Assembly (NCBI GenBank): GCA_965112735.1 | Contig: OZ218964.1 | Coordinates: 434,001-498,000 of the forward strand | DNA: 64,000 nt | Reading direction: 5' to 3' | Origin: Phaeosaccion multiseriatum | Lineage: Eukaryota > Ochrophyta, other classes | Shown here: positions 10,236 through 23,100 of the stretch, piece by piece | Numbering within the stretch: the first letter of the stretch is position 1 | How the letters are laid out: each line of letters begins with the position of its first letter | The notes under the pieces: model-generated | The model's database searches: none | Told to the model about the DNA's origin: nothing | What the model saw: only the letters and a program-made list of their open reading frames with translations | Translations under genes and position numbers: made by a program

Positions 10236-13200
10236 TTACTTGCTTACAGCATCTTCCTCGGCCTTGGGCGGCGCCCCCTCCACCCTCCACACCAGCACCG
10301 TCCGATCACCCCTGCCCACAGTGATGCAATACTTATCGTCGCATGTGAAGCGCGCCTTGCTCACACTGCCCACGTGGCAGTGGGGAGACACTTTGCTCTG
10401 AGGCTTGCCGGGCAGGGCCGGGTACCGGAACAGGCGGACACTGCCGGTGTTGTCCGCTGCTACCACGATGCTCTCGTCGTGGGAACGGTGCACTGTTGTA
10501 TTGTGTTGTGTTGTGCACAAAGGAGAGAGGGGAGAGGGGGTAAGAGGAGAGAAGAGGGTGACGAAAGCCTATGCAAGAGGGGGCGGCAAAAAGTGTGTGT
10601 GTGCGTGTGCGTGCGTGTGCGTGCGTGTGCGTGCGTGTGCATATGTGTGTGTGCGTGAACGTATCCTGCCCTCACCCACCTGCGGTGACCTCTCGGTCCT
10701 CTTCGCGCACCACTGCCCCAGCCCTGCCCCCCTGCTGCTTGTTGTACACCGTCAGATTGGCATGCACCCCCTGCACGGGCCATCCGAAGGGACACGTCCA
10801 AGACGCCCACTTTAGGTGCTTGAGCTGAGCGGCCACATTAAAGGCCGTCCCGTCGGTGCTGTTGTGGTGGTGGTGGCTGAAGCCCAGGCAGTCGCTCTGG
10901 ATGGTGTTGCTGTCGGTACTAAAGTCCATGGCGATGACTTCGTTGCTGTGTTGCTGGCACTTTGACCTGTTTGAGCAGGGGCACAAGAGAGACACACACC
11001 ATGGGGTGGATGCAGCGGCCCAGCGCGAAGGCGTAAGAGCAGGGGCACTCGACGACCCCACTGCACCCTAGTCCACCGCTCCTGACCGCCCTCGCCCTTC
11101 ATCACGCACGGCCACACTGCCCTTCATGCTGTCATCCCACTCACCTCAGGGCATACCCATTGGCGTCGTAGAGATAAATCTTGTGGTCGGCGGAGGCGAG
11201 GGCGAAGGTCGTGCCGTCCGGCGTGAACTTGACCTCGCGGATGTAGCTCCGGCTATCTCGGCCTGGAGGTGCAAGAGAGTCAAGGGTGCGACAGAGCCGA
11301 GTAAGAGTGAAGTTCAAGTTCAAGTTCAAGTTCCAAGTTCAAGTTCCAAGTTCAAGTTCAAGTTCAAGTTCAAGTTCAAGTTCAAGTTTTAGGTTCAGTT
11401 TCCCGCCGCCTGCGCCTGCCTGTCCTCCCTCCCTCCCTCCCTCACTGACTCACCTTCGTAGGCAACCTTCAAGGTCTCTGCAGACATGACGAGGAACGCG
11501 CCGTCCTTGCGACTTTTCTCTCCCGTCAGAGACCCGCCCAGGCCCACCACGATGTGCTGCCCCGAGGGGGACCACGCCACGGAGCGGCAACACCCGTCCA
11601 CAAGAGCTTTCCTGAGAAGGTGAGAAGCAGCAGGGCAGAGAGGGGGTTGGGGGGTGAGAGGGCAAGTGATGAGAGGAAGAGGAGAGGAGAGGAGAGGGGA
11701 GGGGATGGACTACGCCAGACTCACTCACTTGATCATTCTCCGCATGCCCACGCTCCACACGCGGACAGTCTTGTCATCCCCGGCGGTGACGAAGAGGTCG
11801 GGGTCGGTGGGGTGTGTGTCCATGCCCCACACCTGCCCTTCGAAATGCCCCTCCTGCAGCAGCAGCATGGAGCCGCTCTGCCGAGAGATCTCGTACGTCT
11901 CGCTGCCCTTGGTCCCCTGAGAGAGAAAGAGGAGGAGGAGGAGGAGGAGGAGGAGGAGGAGGAGGAGGAGGAGGAGGAGGAGGAGGAGGAGGAGGAGGAG
12001 GAGGAGGAGGAGGAGGAGGAGGAGGAGGAGGAGGAGGAGGAGGAGGAGGAGGAGGAGGAGGAGGAGGAGGAGGAGGAGGAGGAGGAGGAGGAGGAGGAGG
12101 AGGAGGAGGAGGAGGAGGAGGAGGAGGAGGAGGAGGAGGAGGAGGAGGAGGAGGAGGAGGAGGAGGAGGAGGAGGAGGAGGAGGAGGAGGAGGAGGAGGA
12201 GGAGGAGGAGGAGGAGGAGGAGGAGGAGGAGGAGGAGGAGGAGGAGGAGGAGGAGGAGGAGGAGGAGGAGGAGGAGAGAGGGAGGGACGGAAAAAGGGCG
12301 GGGGAGAGAGAAAGAGAAAGAGAGAGAGAAAGAGAAAGAGAGAGCAAGAGGGAACGACAGAATGAGAGAGAGAGAGAGCGGCACAGCTAAAGATGGAGGG
12401 TGCCAGTCAGGCCTTCTGTACAGAGAGGAGGAGGGACCGGCATTAGGAAGGAGGGCACACGTGCACACGCAGCCACGACAGGCATGCATCAGCAAACAAG
12501 TCACACACGTATTCACACACTCACTCACACGGTACGCACGCACTCACTCACTGTAACGCACGCACACACGCCCTTCCTCACTTACCACGAGCAGTTTGAC
12601 CACAGTGGAGCCCGTCTCGTCGAGGCAGGCGCTGACGCTCCTCACGGCCTTGTTGAGGGGGGGCACTGCAGCCTCCGCCATGTCGTACGTGTGGAGATGC
12701 TCTAGAAGAGAGCTCCACAGCTTGACGCACCCGTCCTTGCCACCAGACACAAGCCCTCCCGCGCAGTAGAAGAGCGAGTTGATGCAGCGGTGATGGGCTC
12801 TGACGATCTTTTCGAGCCAGCGGCCCTTCCAAATGTAGAGGTGCCCCGACACAGAGCCCGTTACGAACTTCTTCTTTGAGTGCACGGCCTGGGGGGGGGG
12901 GGGGGTGGGGGCAGGAGGGAGGTAGGAGGGGGGAAGGGGGGGGGTGATGGAGGGAGAGCGGGCGGGAGGGCAAGCGGGCGGACAAGAGCGAGGGAAGGGA
13001 GGAGGGAGGGAAGGAGGGAGGGAGGGAGGGAGGGAGGGAGGGAGGGAGGGAGGGAGGGAGGGAGGGAGGGAGGGAGGGAGGGAGGGAGGGAGGGAGAGAG
13101 GAAGGAAGGGAGGGAAGAGGGGGGAGAGCAGCGGAAGGTGAGGGTGAGGGAGCGAGGGAGGGAGGGAGGACGGAGTGTGCTTTCTCACCGTGCCGCAGAG

Positions 13201-16200
13201 CATGGTCTGCCTCGCGCCGATTTTGCCGAACACCCCGAGCTGCGCCGTGAGGGAGGCACCCGTCAGAGTCCACATCTTCACGTGGTTAGTACCGCCAGAC
13301 ACCAGGGCCGCGGGACTGCCGGGGGAGGTGAAGGCGGCGAAGAAGACTCTGGTGTGGTTGTCCCCCTTCTTGGTGGGCACGTCCCCCTTGGCCGAGGTGA
13401 CGTACGTTCCGTCGAACCACTCACCGCTGCACGACTGCCAGATCTGCAGAGGGGGCGTGGGGGGTAGAGGAGGCGTGGGTGCGTGAGTGACTTGGGAGCG
13501 TTGGCTCACTCACTCTCTCACTCACTCACTCACTCTCTCACACTCCCTCCCTCCCTTCCTCTCTCCCTTTCTTCCCCACTCACTCACTCACTCACTCACT
13601 CACTCACTCACTCTCTCACACTCGCTCACTCGCTCACTCCCTCACTCCCTCCCTCCCTCACTCCCTCCCTCCCTCACTCACTCGCTCACTCACTCACTCA
13701 CTCCCTCACTCACTCCCTCCCTCACTCACTCGCTCACTCACTCACTCCCTCTCTCTCTCCCTCACTCACTCCCTCACTCACTCACTCACTCACTCACTCA
13801 CTTCCTCACTTCCCCACTCACCACTATGCTGCTGTCGACGTCCTTCCCCATGGAGGCAAGCCTGTGTCCGTCGCTGGAGAAGGCCAGTGAGGAGATGCCC
13901 TGTCTGTGCGCCTCACAGAGGACGACGATCTCTTGGCACGAGGAGGCGTCCCAGATACGCACACGGGGGCGGACTCCGATCTGGGGCACGCACACATACA
14001 CAACATACAAACACATACACAACATACAAACACATACACAACATACAAACACATACACAACATACAAACACATACACACAACACGCACACACAACGCACA
14101 CACACGAGGAGAGTCAGTTTGGCGGGAAAGAGCCATGCGCTGAGAGAGCGGCAGAAAGGCAACAACGCGCTAAGAAGCTCTTACGTCTCCTTCCTCCCCT
14201 CCCTCCTTCCCTCCCTCACCTCTCCCGTGGCTACAAAGCGGCCATTGGCTGCCACCGCCAGGCTGGAGATGGTCCTCCCCTCCCCCCTGTAGAAGCGCTG
14301 CTCGTCGCTTTCCTTGCTGTACACCACCCCGTAGCTGCTGCACGCATACACCACCCCACCCCCCTTGTTGTACCCCATACTTCCCCTCACCCCCCCCTCG
14401 TGTCGCACCGCCCCGTGCACATTGAGCAGGCTTAGGCCCTGATCAGGGGCACTCGGATCGTTGCCCAGAATGGCCGCATAGGACGGTTCAATGACTTGCG
14501 TGACCCAGGCCCTTGATGCCGCTGACGCCTTTTCCACCGCCGCCTTCTCCAGCTGCTCCCCTCCTCCCCCTCCCCCTCCCCCGCCCGCGGCATGAGTGGC
14601 AACAAGAGCAAGGTCGTCATCCTCCTCCACGTCGGAGTCTCTGTCCTCCTCCGCCAGCCCCGCCCCGTTCATGTTCCTGAGCTTAATGTTCTCAGACACG
14701 GCCACGTCGTCTCTCTCGTGCCTCCACTGCATCACGCAGCGGTCGGTGGCCCCTATGGAGACGAGGTGTGAGTCTCCTGCCGTCCATCTGCACCGAGCGA
14801 CGAGCCCTCCGTGTCCACGGTATGCCTTGCAGGCAGCAGCGCTGAGAGGGGATGGATGGCAGTGGACGGGAGAGGGGGGATGGCGGTGGAGGGACGGGGG
14901 GGGGGGGGTTGGACGAGGAAGAATGGACTAGTCAGGAGCGGTAAAGGAGAGCTATGCAGAGCCTCCAAGGTCCCTCCCCAAGGGAGAGATAGACTGACTG
15001 ACGGGCAGACACAGAGAGAGAGAGAGAGAAAAGAATGGAAGAGCGAAGAGGCGGGCGGGAGGGGGGGCGAGAGCAGGACCCACTTGCACAAGACCCGCTT
15101 ACTCACCTGTCGATGCACGGGTAGCGGAATAGCCGAATCCGGCCGAAGTTGTCGCCAGCTGCAATGCACTTGTTGATGTGCTCCGTGCGGATGGTGGCGT
15201 CCGCAGTGTGCACCTGAGGGAGGGGGGCAGAGGGGAGAGCGGGGGAGGGGAGTGGAGGAGAGTGTGCAATACAGGGGGTCAGGACGGGCAGGGAGGAGCG
15301 ACTCACGACTCCACAGAGCCCTGATCACCCCCTCGTATCATCAGCGGACTGATATTGACTAAAACTGACACTGACACTGAACCTAACACGGTGTGCCAGG
15401 ATGAGTCCCATTGACATAGCCTCCTCTCACTGACTCACTGACTCACTGACTCACTGACTCCCTCCCTCCCTCACCTGCGTGCCGTCGTTCTCCATGGGCC
15501 ACACCCCCTGACTGTACCAAGAGAAGACCACTGTGTGCGTGGCCCACTCCACGTTCTTGAGCCTGGAGGCAGCAGGGATGACCATTCCTGTGTCTGCCTC
15601 GAAGTAGAACAGCTCACACGCCCCGCACACACTACGCAGGTACCTGAGAGAGAGAGGGGGTGGATTGGTGGTGCTTTCCCTCACTCACTCACTTACTATC
15701 GGTGAACGAACGAACCAACTAACGAAGTCACTCAGTCACTCAGTCACTCACTCTCTCACTTAGTCACTCAGTCACTCAGTCACTTACTCACTCACACCCT
15801 CACTCACTTACTCACTCACTCACTCACTCACTCACTCCCTCCCTCCCTCACTCACTCACTCACTCGCATTCTCACTACTCGCGGACTCTCTCCCCCTGCC
15901 CCTTACCTCCCATCCTGCCTCGTCCATATGCCTATACCCTTCCCATACGCCTTTACTACACCGACATGCCCTTACCTCCCGTCCTGCGAGAAGTCCATGG
16001 CGAGTATGAAGGAGTTGTGAGTAGTGATCATGGCGCACAGCGAGTAGTTGTTGGTCACGCTGTACACGTATATCTTGTTGTCATAGCTGCCCATAGCCAG
16101 CAAGGAACCGTCTGGCGACCACTTGATGTCTGTGATGTGCTTGCTGCTGTCGCGAGCCTCGTGGATCACTGAGTGAGTACACACGTGTGAGAGGGGGTCA

Positions 16201-17085
16201 GAGGTGTCAGGACAAGGTGGTATAAGCCAGAGGGGTCAGAGGTCAGAGGCGTCGGGACAAGGAGGTGTGGAAGCTAGTATTAACTGTAACTGCAACCTGC
16301 GATGCAGCAGGACAGACGATATTCCCCTCGGCACCCACCTCCCCTCCCCTCCCCTTCCCCCCCACCCCCTCCTCTCCTTCCCGTCCCCTCCCCTCCCCCT
16401 CCTCCCACTCACCTGTGAAATCGTCCGCATCCATGACGAGCCACTTGCCATCAAACTGCTTGGCGCTCTCCTTGCTGGGCATGCCGTACCCTACCGCGAG
16501 CTTGGTGCCGTCCCACGAGTACTCCACCGCCCTTGTGACCATCTCCAGCAGATGTGTCTTGAGCAGCTTGTGCGTGTAACAGTCCCACACACGCAGCACC
16601 TATGGGGCATGCACATGGGCAGGCATATGGGCAGGCATATGGGCAAGCATATGGGCAGGCATATGGGCAGGCATATGGGCAGACATATGGGCAGGTATAT
16701 GGGCAGGCATATGGGCAGGGGCAGGGTGAAGAGGTGAAACGCCGAGGGGGGGGGGACTGCTTGTTAACATCACGTTGCTCGGCCATAGTTTTCACCCCAT
16801 GTGCCCCCCTTCTCTCCTTTCCTGCTTGCCTTGCTTCTCCCGCCTGATCCACCCACCCATCTATCCACGAACGAACGCACACACCCACACCTAGCCAAAC
16901 ACACACACACACATACACACACACACACACAGCTACCTTGTCTTCCCCGACGGTGCAGAACTCCGGAGAGACAGGGTTGGTGGCCATTCCGTGCAGCTCC
17001 TTGCCGTAGTGCCCCTGTCACAGGCAGTGACATTGAGAGAGGGTCAGAGAGGGTCAGAGAGGGTCAGAGATGGGGCGGGGATGAT

Positions 17086-17124
<39 letters not shown>

Positions 17125-20100
17125 GTGGACACACCTGCCCCAGGGGGGAGCCGTCGCCGTTGAGGCTCTCTCCGCTGGCGGCCGAAAACTCGTACATCTG
17201 AGGCCGAACAGCGAAGCGAACGAACGGCATACACAGGGACAGAGGAGGAGGGAAGGAGGCTACGGGTGGTCAGTCAGTAATTCCCCCAAGTCAGTCAGTC
17301 AGTTAGTCGGCATACATCCTACTTCCATACGCCTCCACCCACCCACCCACCCACCCACCCACCCATCCGCATCCACCGAACACCCATCACGTAATCATCC
17401 ATCCACCTCCCCGTTACCCACCCGTTACCCACCCGTTACCCACCCGTTACCCACCCGTTACCCACCCGTTACCCACCTGGTTGCCCCTGGTGCCCACGAG
17501 GAGCTTGTCTCTGGCAAGGTCCCAACATACGCCCCGCACCGCCATGCCCCCCTCCGCCTGCACAGAGGAGGCCCCTGCATTCAGCACTCCTTGGGCCATG
17601 GACTGCGACGCCACCGCTGCCACGTTGATCTGGTGCCGCAGGGACAAGTTGTGGCCCCAGATCTTGACGAAACCGTCAGCCCCGCCAGTCACCATGCCTG
17701 GGGGTGGGGAGGGAGGAAGAGGGAGGGACAGGAAGGCACAAGACACACATTAGTTCCTAAGCGGAGTGGGACATGGCGACCGCCTTGCAAAGAGGTCGTG
17801 AGAGAGAGGAAAGCCAAAACAGGCACACAGATACATACAAATACATATCCATACAACACACGCATGTGTACCGGCATGCACACACACACACCTTCCGTGG
17901 TGCTGGAGATGGAGAAGACCTCCCCGTTGTGCGCCTTTTTCGTCTTCTCGAGGCGCCTTCCCAAGAAGCGATACAGCATGCCGTCGAAGGTGCCAAGGAC
18001 GGGGGCGGTGCCATCCCAGCCGATGGAGAGGAAGGGCTGCAGCTTCCCCTCCTCGCCGAGACGGGCGGGCTTCTTGAACATATTGCGGCCCTTGGGGGGG
18101 GGGGGGGGGTAGTCATGGGGGGGGGGTGTGAGAGGGAGGGAGGCAGGGATGGAGGGACGGAGGAGAGAGTGCGAACTGAAGGTTCCAAGTCTCTCTGCTT
18201 CCATCTCAATCACCTCACACGCCAACCACCCAACTGTTACAGTGAACTGTTAGCCCAGCAAGCCGACTCCACCCTCGCTACCCTCGCCAGCTCACCCACT
18301 CACCCACCTACCCAGTGATCCACCCAGTGATCCAAAGCCACTTACCATGATGGTCCAAAAGTTGAGGAGCTTGTCGCCCGCCTGGATGAGGCCCTGTCCG
18401 TCGAGGGTGAAGGCGAGGGCCAGCGTCTTGCCAGGGCCCGAGCGCGTGACTGCGGCGACTCGGGAGCTCTCCCAGTCGTATACCACAATGGAGTTGTGGG
18501 GATCGCATCCCGCGCTGGCCAGGAGCCGCCCATCGGGGGAGAAGGCGAGCTCCGTCACCGCCTGTGGAGGGGAAGAGGTGGATGTGTGTGTGGGGGGGGG
18601 GGGGGGCGGGGTTGGTTGTTGTTGACCCCTTCGATTTCAGCCCCTTCTCTCGCTCACTCACGCCCTCACTCACGCACGCACGCACTCAGGCACTCACCCT
18701 TCTGTGTAGGCCCTCGAACATGCGCAAGACCTTCATTCCCTTGAGCCCCCACACAAAGAGCTTGGGCACCTGGGCAAGGAGCAAGGAGCAAGCAGAATAT
18801 ATATTATATGTATATATATATTCTATATATTGGAAGGACACACTCAGATTCTGTCTCGGGGAGGAGGGGGGGGGGGGGTACAACAAGACTACTGCTTTGC
18901 CACGTAAAGAGACAGGCTACGGCTGTAGCGCAAGTGGGCCCCCACCCCCCAAACAAGACAAGCAAGCAAGACAAGCAAGACATGACTGGATGTCGGCCTG
19001 CCCCTCACCTTGCCCCTCTGCCCCGTGGCGGCGATGGCCCTGTTCGGATGCAGCGCCAGACACAAGACATCATCCGTGTGATGCTGGAAGTACACCTGCG
19101 TAGGTGTCTTCTTGGTGTGATCCAGCTTCACCACCACCGACCCACAAAAGCTTAGCACCTCTCCCTCCTCCGAGTAGCGCAGCTGGCCCCTGCAGTCGTG
19201 CGCTCGGAAGCCGTGCACCCAGTCCAACACAAGGTCGTTGTCGGGCTCTCGGTTGTCCAGAGGCGGCGCCTCGCTGGGAGTGGCCACTGCGCGATGCCAG
19301 GGCTTGACTGCACTGAAGGCCTCGTTGCCCTTGCCGTTGTTAGTGTTGTTGTGGTTGTTGTCGGCGGAGGGCCCCCCTGCCTCCTCCATGGCCATGATAA
19401 ACTTGACGCTGTTGTTCTTCACTAAGTCCGTCTCATCGCTCTGGGCGGGGGGGGGGGTCGGAGCACGCAAGGAAGCAAGGAAGTAAGTGGGAGGGTGTGG
19501 TGTGGTGTGGGCGTGTATGTGCATGAGACGGAGTAGGGCTGTAGGGTTGCTGGAAGGGTTGCTGGAAGGGTTGCTGGAAGGGTTGCCGGGCTGAAGCCTA
19601 TCCCTCCCTTTCTCCTTCCCTCCCCTCCCTCCCCTCCCTCCCTCCCTCCCCTCCCTCCCCTCCCTCCCACCCTCCGTCCCTCCCTCCGTCCGTCCCTCCC
19701 TCCCTCCCTCCGTCCCTCCCTCCCTCCGTCCCTCCCTCCCTCCCCTCCCTCCCTCCCTCCGTCCCTCCCTCCCTCCGTCCCTCCCTCCTTCCCTCCCTCC
19801 TTCCCTCCCTCCTTCCCTCCCTCCCTCCCTCCCTCCCTCCGTCCCTCCCTCCCTCCCTCCCCTCCCTCCGTCCCTCCCTCCGTCCCTCCCTCCCTCCCTC
19901 CCTCCCTCCCTCCCTCCCTCCCTCCCTCCCTCCCTCCCTCCCTCCCTCCCTCACCTGCTCCCACACCGACGCAGGCCTGAGGTCCACCGCCTGTGCCCTG
20001 TCCTCTGGCGGAATGAGCACCTGCTTGACCATGCTGAGCTCCGTTTCGTTCTCCACCTCAAAGGCCCACTGCAGCACGCTGTTGTCCAGCCCCGATGACG

Positions 20101-23100
20101 TCAGGAGGTGAGCGTCGTCAGCTGTGAATACTGCTCCTCGGACAGGCCCGCCGTGGCCGCTGCGGAGGGTTGGAACAAGGAGGAGGAGGAGGAGGAGGAG
20201 GAGGAGGAGGAGGACGAGGAGGAGGAGGAGAGGAGCACGAGACGAGGAGGAGGGTTAGAACAATAAAGACGGCACACTCCTCCTCCTCCTCCTCCTCCTC
20301 CTCCTCCCTGGCCCGAGTCCCCTTATTCCCACCTGTACTCGTAGTAGTCCTGGTCCTGCGCCGTGGCGGGGTAGCGAAACACTCGAATCCGGCCGAAGTG
20401 GTCACAGCTGGCGAGTTGCTCCCCCGAGTTGGTGCGTGCGGTGGCGGTGACCACACTCCCGTCGGCGTGAGGGCCCCAGGTAGCCTGGAAGGGAAGGGAA
20501 GGGGATGGGAGGGAAGGAAGGGAAGGGAAGGGAAGGGAAGGGAAGGGGAGGGAAAGGAAGGGAAGGGAAGGGAAGGGAAGGGAAAGACATGAGGACCCAC
20601 CTACCACGCGACTGAAGACACTGAGGACACCAATGCAGGGCGGGGAGGGGGCTCTGTTCCACAAGTGCCGCATGCAAGCACGCACGCACCCACAGACCCA
20701 CCCACCCACAGACCCACCCACAGACCCACCCACCCACAGACCCACCCACAGACCCACCCACCCACCTGCACGGGCCAGCCGAAGACGGTACTTTGCGTGT
20801 CCCACTCGGTGTTGCGCAAGTTCGAGGGCGCCGTTTGCTCTCCCCTCTCCGTGTCGAAGAAGAGCAGCTCTCCGGTGAGTAGCGAGGCCGTCTGGAGGAA
20901 TTGACTGTCTGCGGCAAAGTCAAGGTGCGTCACACCACCCTTGTGGCCCACGCACTTGGCCCTGAGGGAGGGAGAGAGAGAGTGTGTAAGAGAGAGTGAG
21001 AGAGTGAGAGAGAGTGAGAGTGTGTGTGTGAGAGAGAGAGCGAGTGAGAGAGAGTGAGAGGGAGTGAGAGAGAGTGAGCGGGAGTGAGAGGGAGTGAGAG
21101 AGAGTGAGAGGGAGTGAGAGAGAGTGAGAGTGAGAGAGAGTGAGAGAGAGTGAGTGAGGGTGTGTGTATGAGAGCGAGAGGGAGAGAGACATGAGGGTGT
21201 AGGTATGTACCTGTATCACCCACTGCCCATCCTGCCCAATGTACCACCAACAGCTCAACTGCCCACTCACCTTGCGACAAAGTCCCCTGAGTTGTAAACG
21301 TACACGCTGTTGTCGGCGGAGGCGAGAGCAAGTGCCCCTCCATCCGGCGCCCAGCGGATGGCGTGGATGGCTCTCTTGGAATCCCTCGCCTCGTGCAGGA
21401 TGGTCAAGTCTTTCTCCTTTAACACCAGGTACCCGCCCTCCTTGCGGGGCCGTTCCTACGCAAGTTGGTTGTTCGGCAGGCAAGCAACCGGGAGCAAGCA
21501 GGTGGCGGGCAAGCAGGAAGTGAGCACGTTGGCTGTTCGTTCAGCCGCATGTAGCACGTAGCTGCCGCGCTTGCAAGGGGGCGCTGCGGGTCATCCATGG
21601 ATGGCGGAGTGCTGTCCGTCTCGTGTGTGTGTGTGTGTGTTTCTGGCCGCCTCTCCTCCTTCCCTTAGGCTCTTTCCTTTCCCACACTGCCTGTCCACCG
21701 AAAGAGGCCTCGTCGACTGACTCACAGCAGGCAATCACCCCTTCTACCCACCCTCCCTCCCACCCACCCACCCTCCCACCCGCCCCTCCCCACTCACCGG
21801 TCCCCGCTCTAGCCGCTCCGCCTCCTGCCGCCCCTGCCTTGCCCCAACAAGGGGTTGGCCCTGGTCCACCTCCACGCCGCCCCCAAAGCCCACTGCGATC
21901 ATGGTGCCGTCGGGGTTGTAACACACACTCAGAGCGGGTGTGTTCAGCGTCACCATCTTGACCAACTGGTGGGTGGAGGGGTACGGGGAGCGGGTAAGTA
22001 GAGGCGTATGGGGAGAGAAGAAGGGACCAATAACGAGTGGTTGGTAGTAGAGCGGCCATGTGTCTGTATGTGTGTGTGTGTGTGTGTGTGCGTGAGTGTA
22101 TTTGTGTGTGTGTGTGTGTGTGTGTCTGTATCTGTGTGTATCTGTACGTTCATGTGTGTGTGTCTGTGTGTGTGTGACATGGAAAAGGGAATCGCTTCTT
22201 CAGGCGAACAGCAGTTGGTGATACACAGCAGTTGGTGGTACAGCAGACAACCCACCCACCTTGTGCTTCTTCCTGTTCCACACCCTGACGGTCTTGTCCG
22301 ACCCCACCGTGACGAAGAGATTGGGATTCTCCGGGTGCACCGCCATGCCCCACACCCCCAGGCCAAAGTGCCCCACCACCACGGGCCCCTTGTGGATGGA
22401 GGTGCCGTCCACGTCGGAAACCTCGTACATCTGACAGCTGTCCATGGCCAGCAGCATCTTGTGGGAGGCGGAGTCCCAGCACAGGCTGTGCACAGAGTGA
22501 CTCATGCTGCGGGCGTGTGTGCGTGCGTGCGTGTGTGTGAGTGTGTGTGCATGTGTGAGGAGGTTTCCGTTTCCGTTCGTTGGCACGGAGGGAGAGAGAG
22601 TGCGAGAGAGAGAGAGAGAGGGAGAAACAGCAAGAGAGTGAGAGGGAGGGAGGGAGGGAGGGAGGGAGGGAGAGAAAGAAAGAGAACGAGAGGGATGGAG
22701 AGAAAGGGAGAGAGGGAGAGAGGGAGAGTGAGAGGGATGGAGAGAGGGAGAGAGGGAGGGTGGGTGGGTGGGCGGGTGGGAGGGAGGGAGGGAGGGAGGG
22801 AGGGAGGGAGAGTGAGAGGGATGGAGAGAGGGAGAGAGGGAGGGTGGGAGGGAGGGAGGGAGGGAGGGAGGGAGAGAGGGAGGGTGGGAGGGAGGGAGGG
22901 AGGGAGGGAGGGAGGGAGGGAGGGAGGGAGGGAGGGAGGGAGGGAGGGAGGGAGGGAGGGAGAGGCGAGGAGCGAAGAGAGGTACCCCTCCCATCCAAAG
23001 CGCTCCATGCAGAGATGCCCAATCCTGCCTACCTGCCGAGCGAGCGCAGATCGAAGCAGGCTCCCATCTCCAGGTTCAGCGTCCAGAGCTGCAGCTTGCC

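Larger units (their letters stand above)
10236..14450 (-). other. EML unit 3 (HELP motif plus WD40 propellers)
   Basis: Divergent HELP segment [18 protein letters not shown], then [19 protein letters not shown], followed by blades [32 protein letters not shown] and [20 protein letters not shown]. The last blade has [13 protein letters not shown] and ends [17 protein letters not shown]. The stop TAA is at 10236-10238. The donor-like GTAAGC just before the stop leaves a small chance of a further 3' exon. Confidence 0.82.
14720..19440 (-). other. EML unit 2 (HELP motif plus WD40 propellers)
   Basis: HELP signature [18 protein letters not shown] followed by [11 protein letters not shown], a [14 protein letters not shown] blade and an ATGQRGK exon end. 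Blades include [20 protein letters not shown] and [20 protein letters not shown]. It ends with [13 protein letters not shown] and [14 protein letters not shown]. Covers about residues 978-1645. A linker rich in Asp/Glu and Gly (14540-14690) separates it from unit 3. Confidence 0.85.

Noticed and set aside
11554-12543. Long poly-Glu, poly-Gly, poly-Leu and poly-Ser open frames on both strands
   Set aside because: They are translations of the intronic GAG array; flanking EML exons splice across it in phase.
13274-13821. Plus-strand Leu/Thr/His/Ser-rich frames over the CACT repeats
   Set aside because: Microsatellite translation in an EML intron.
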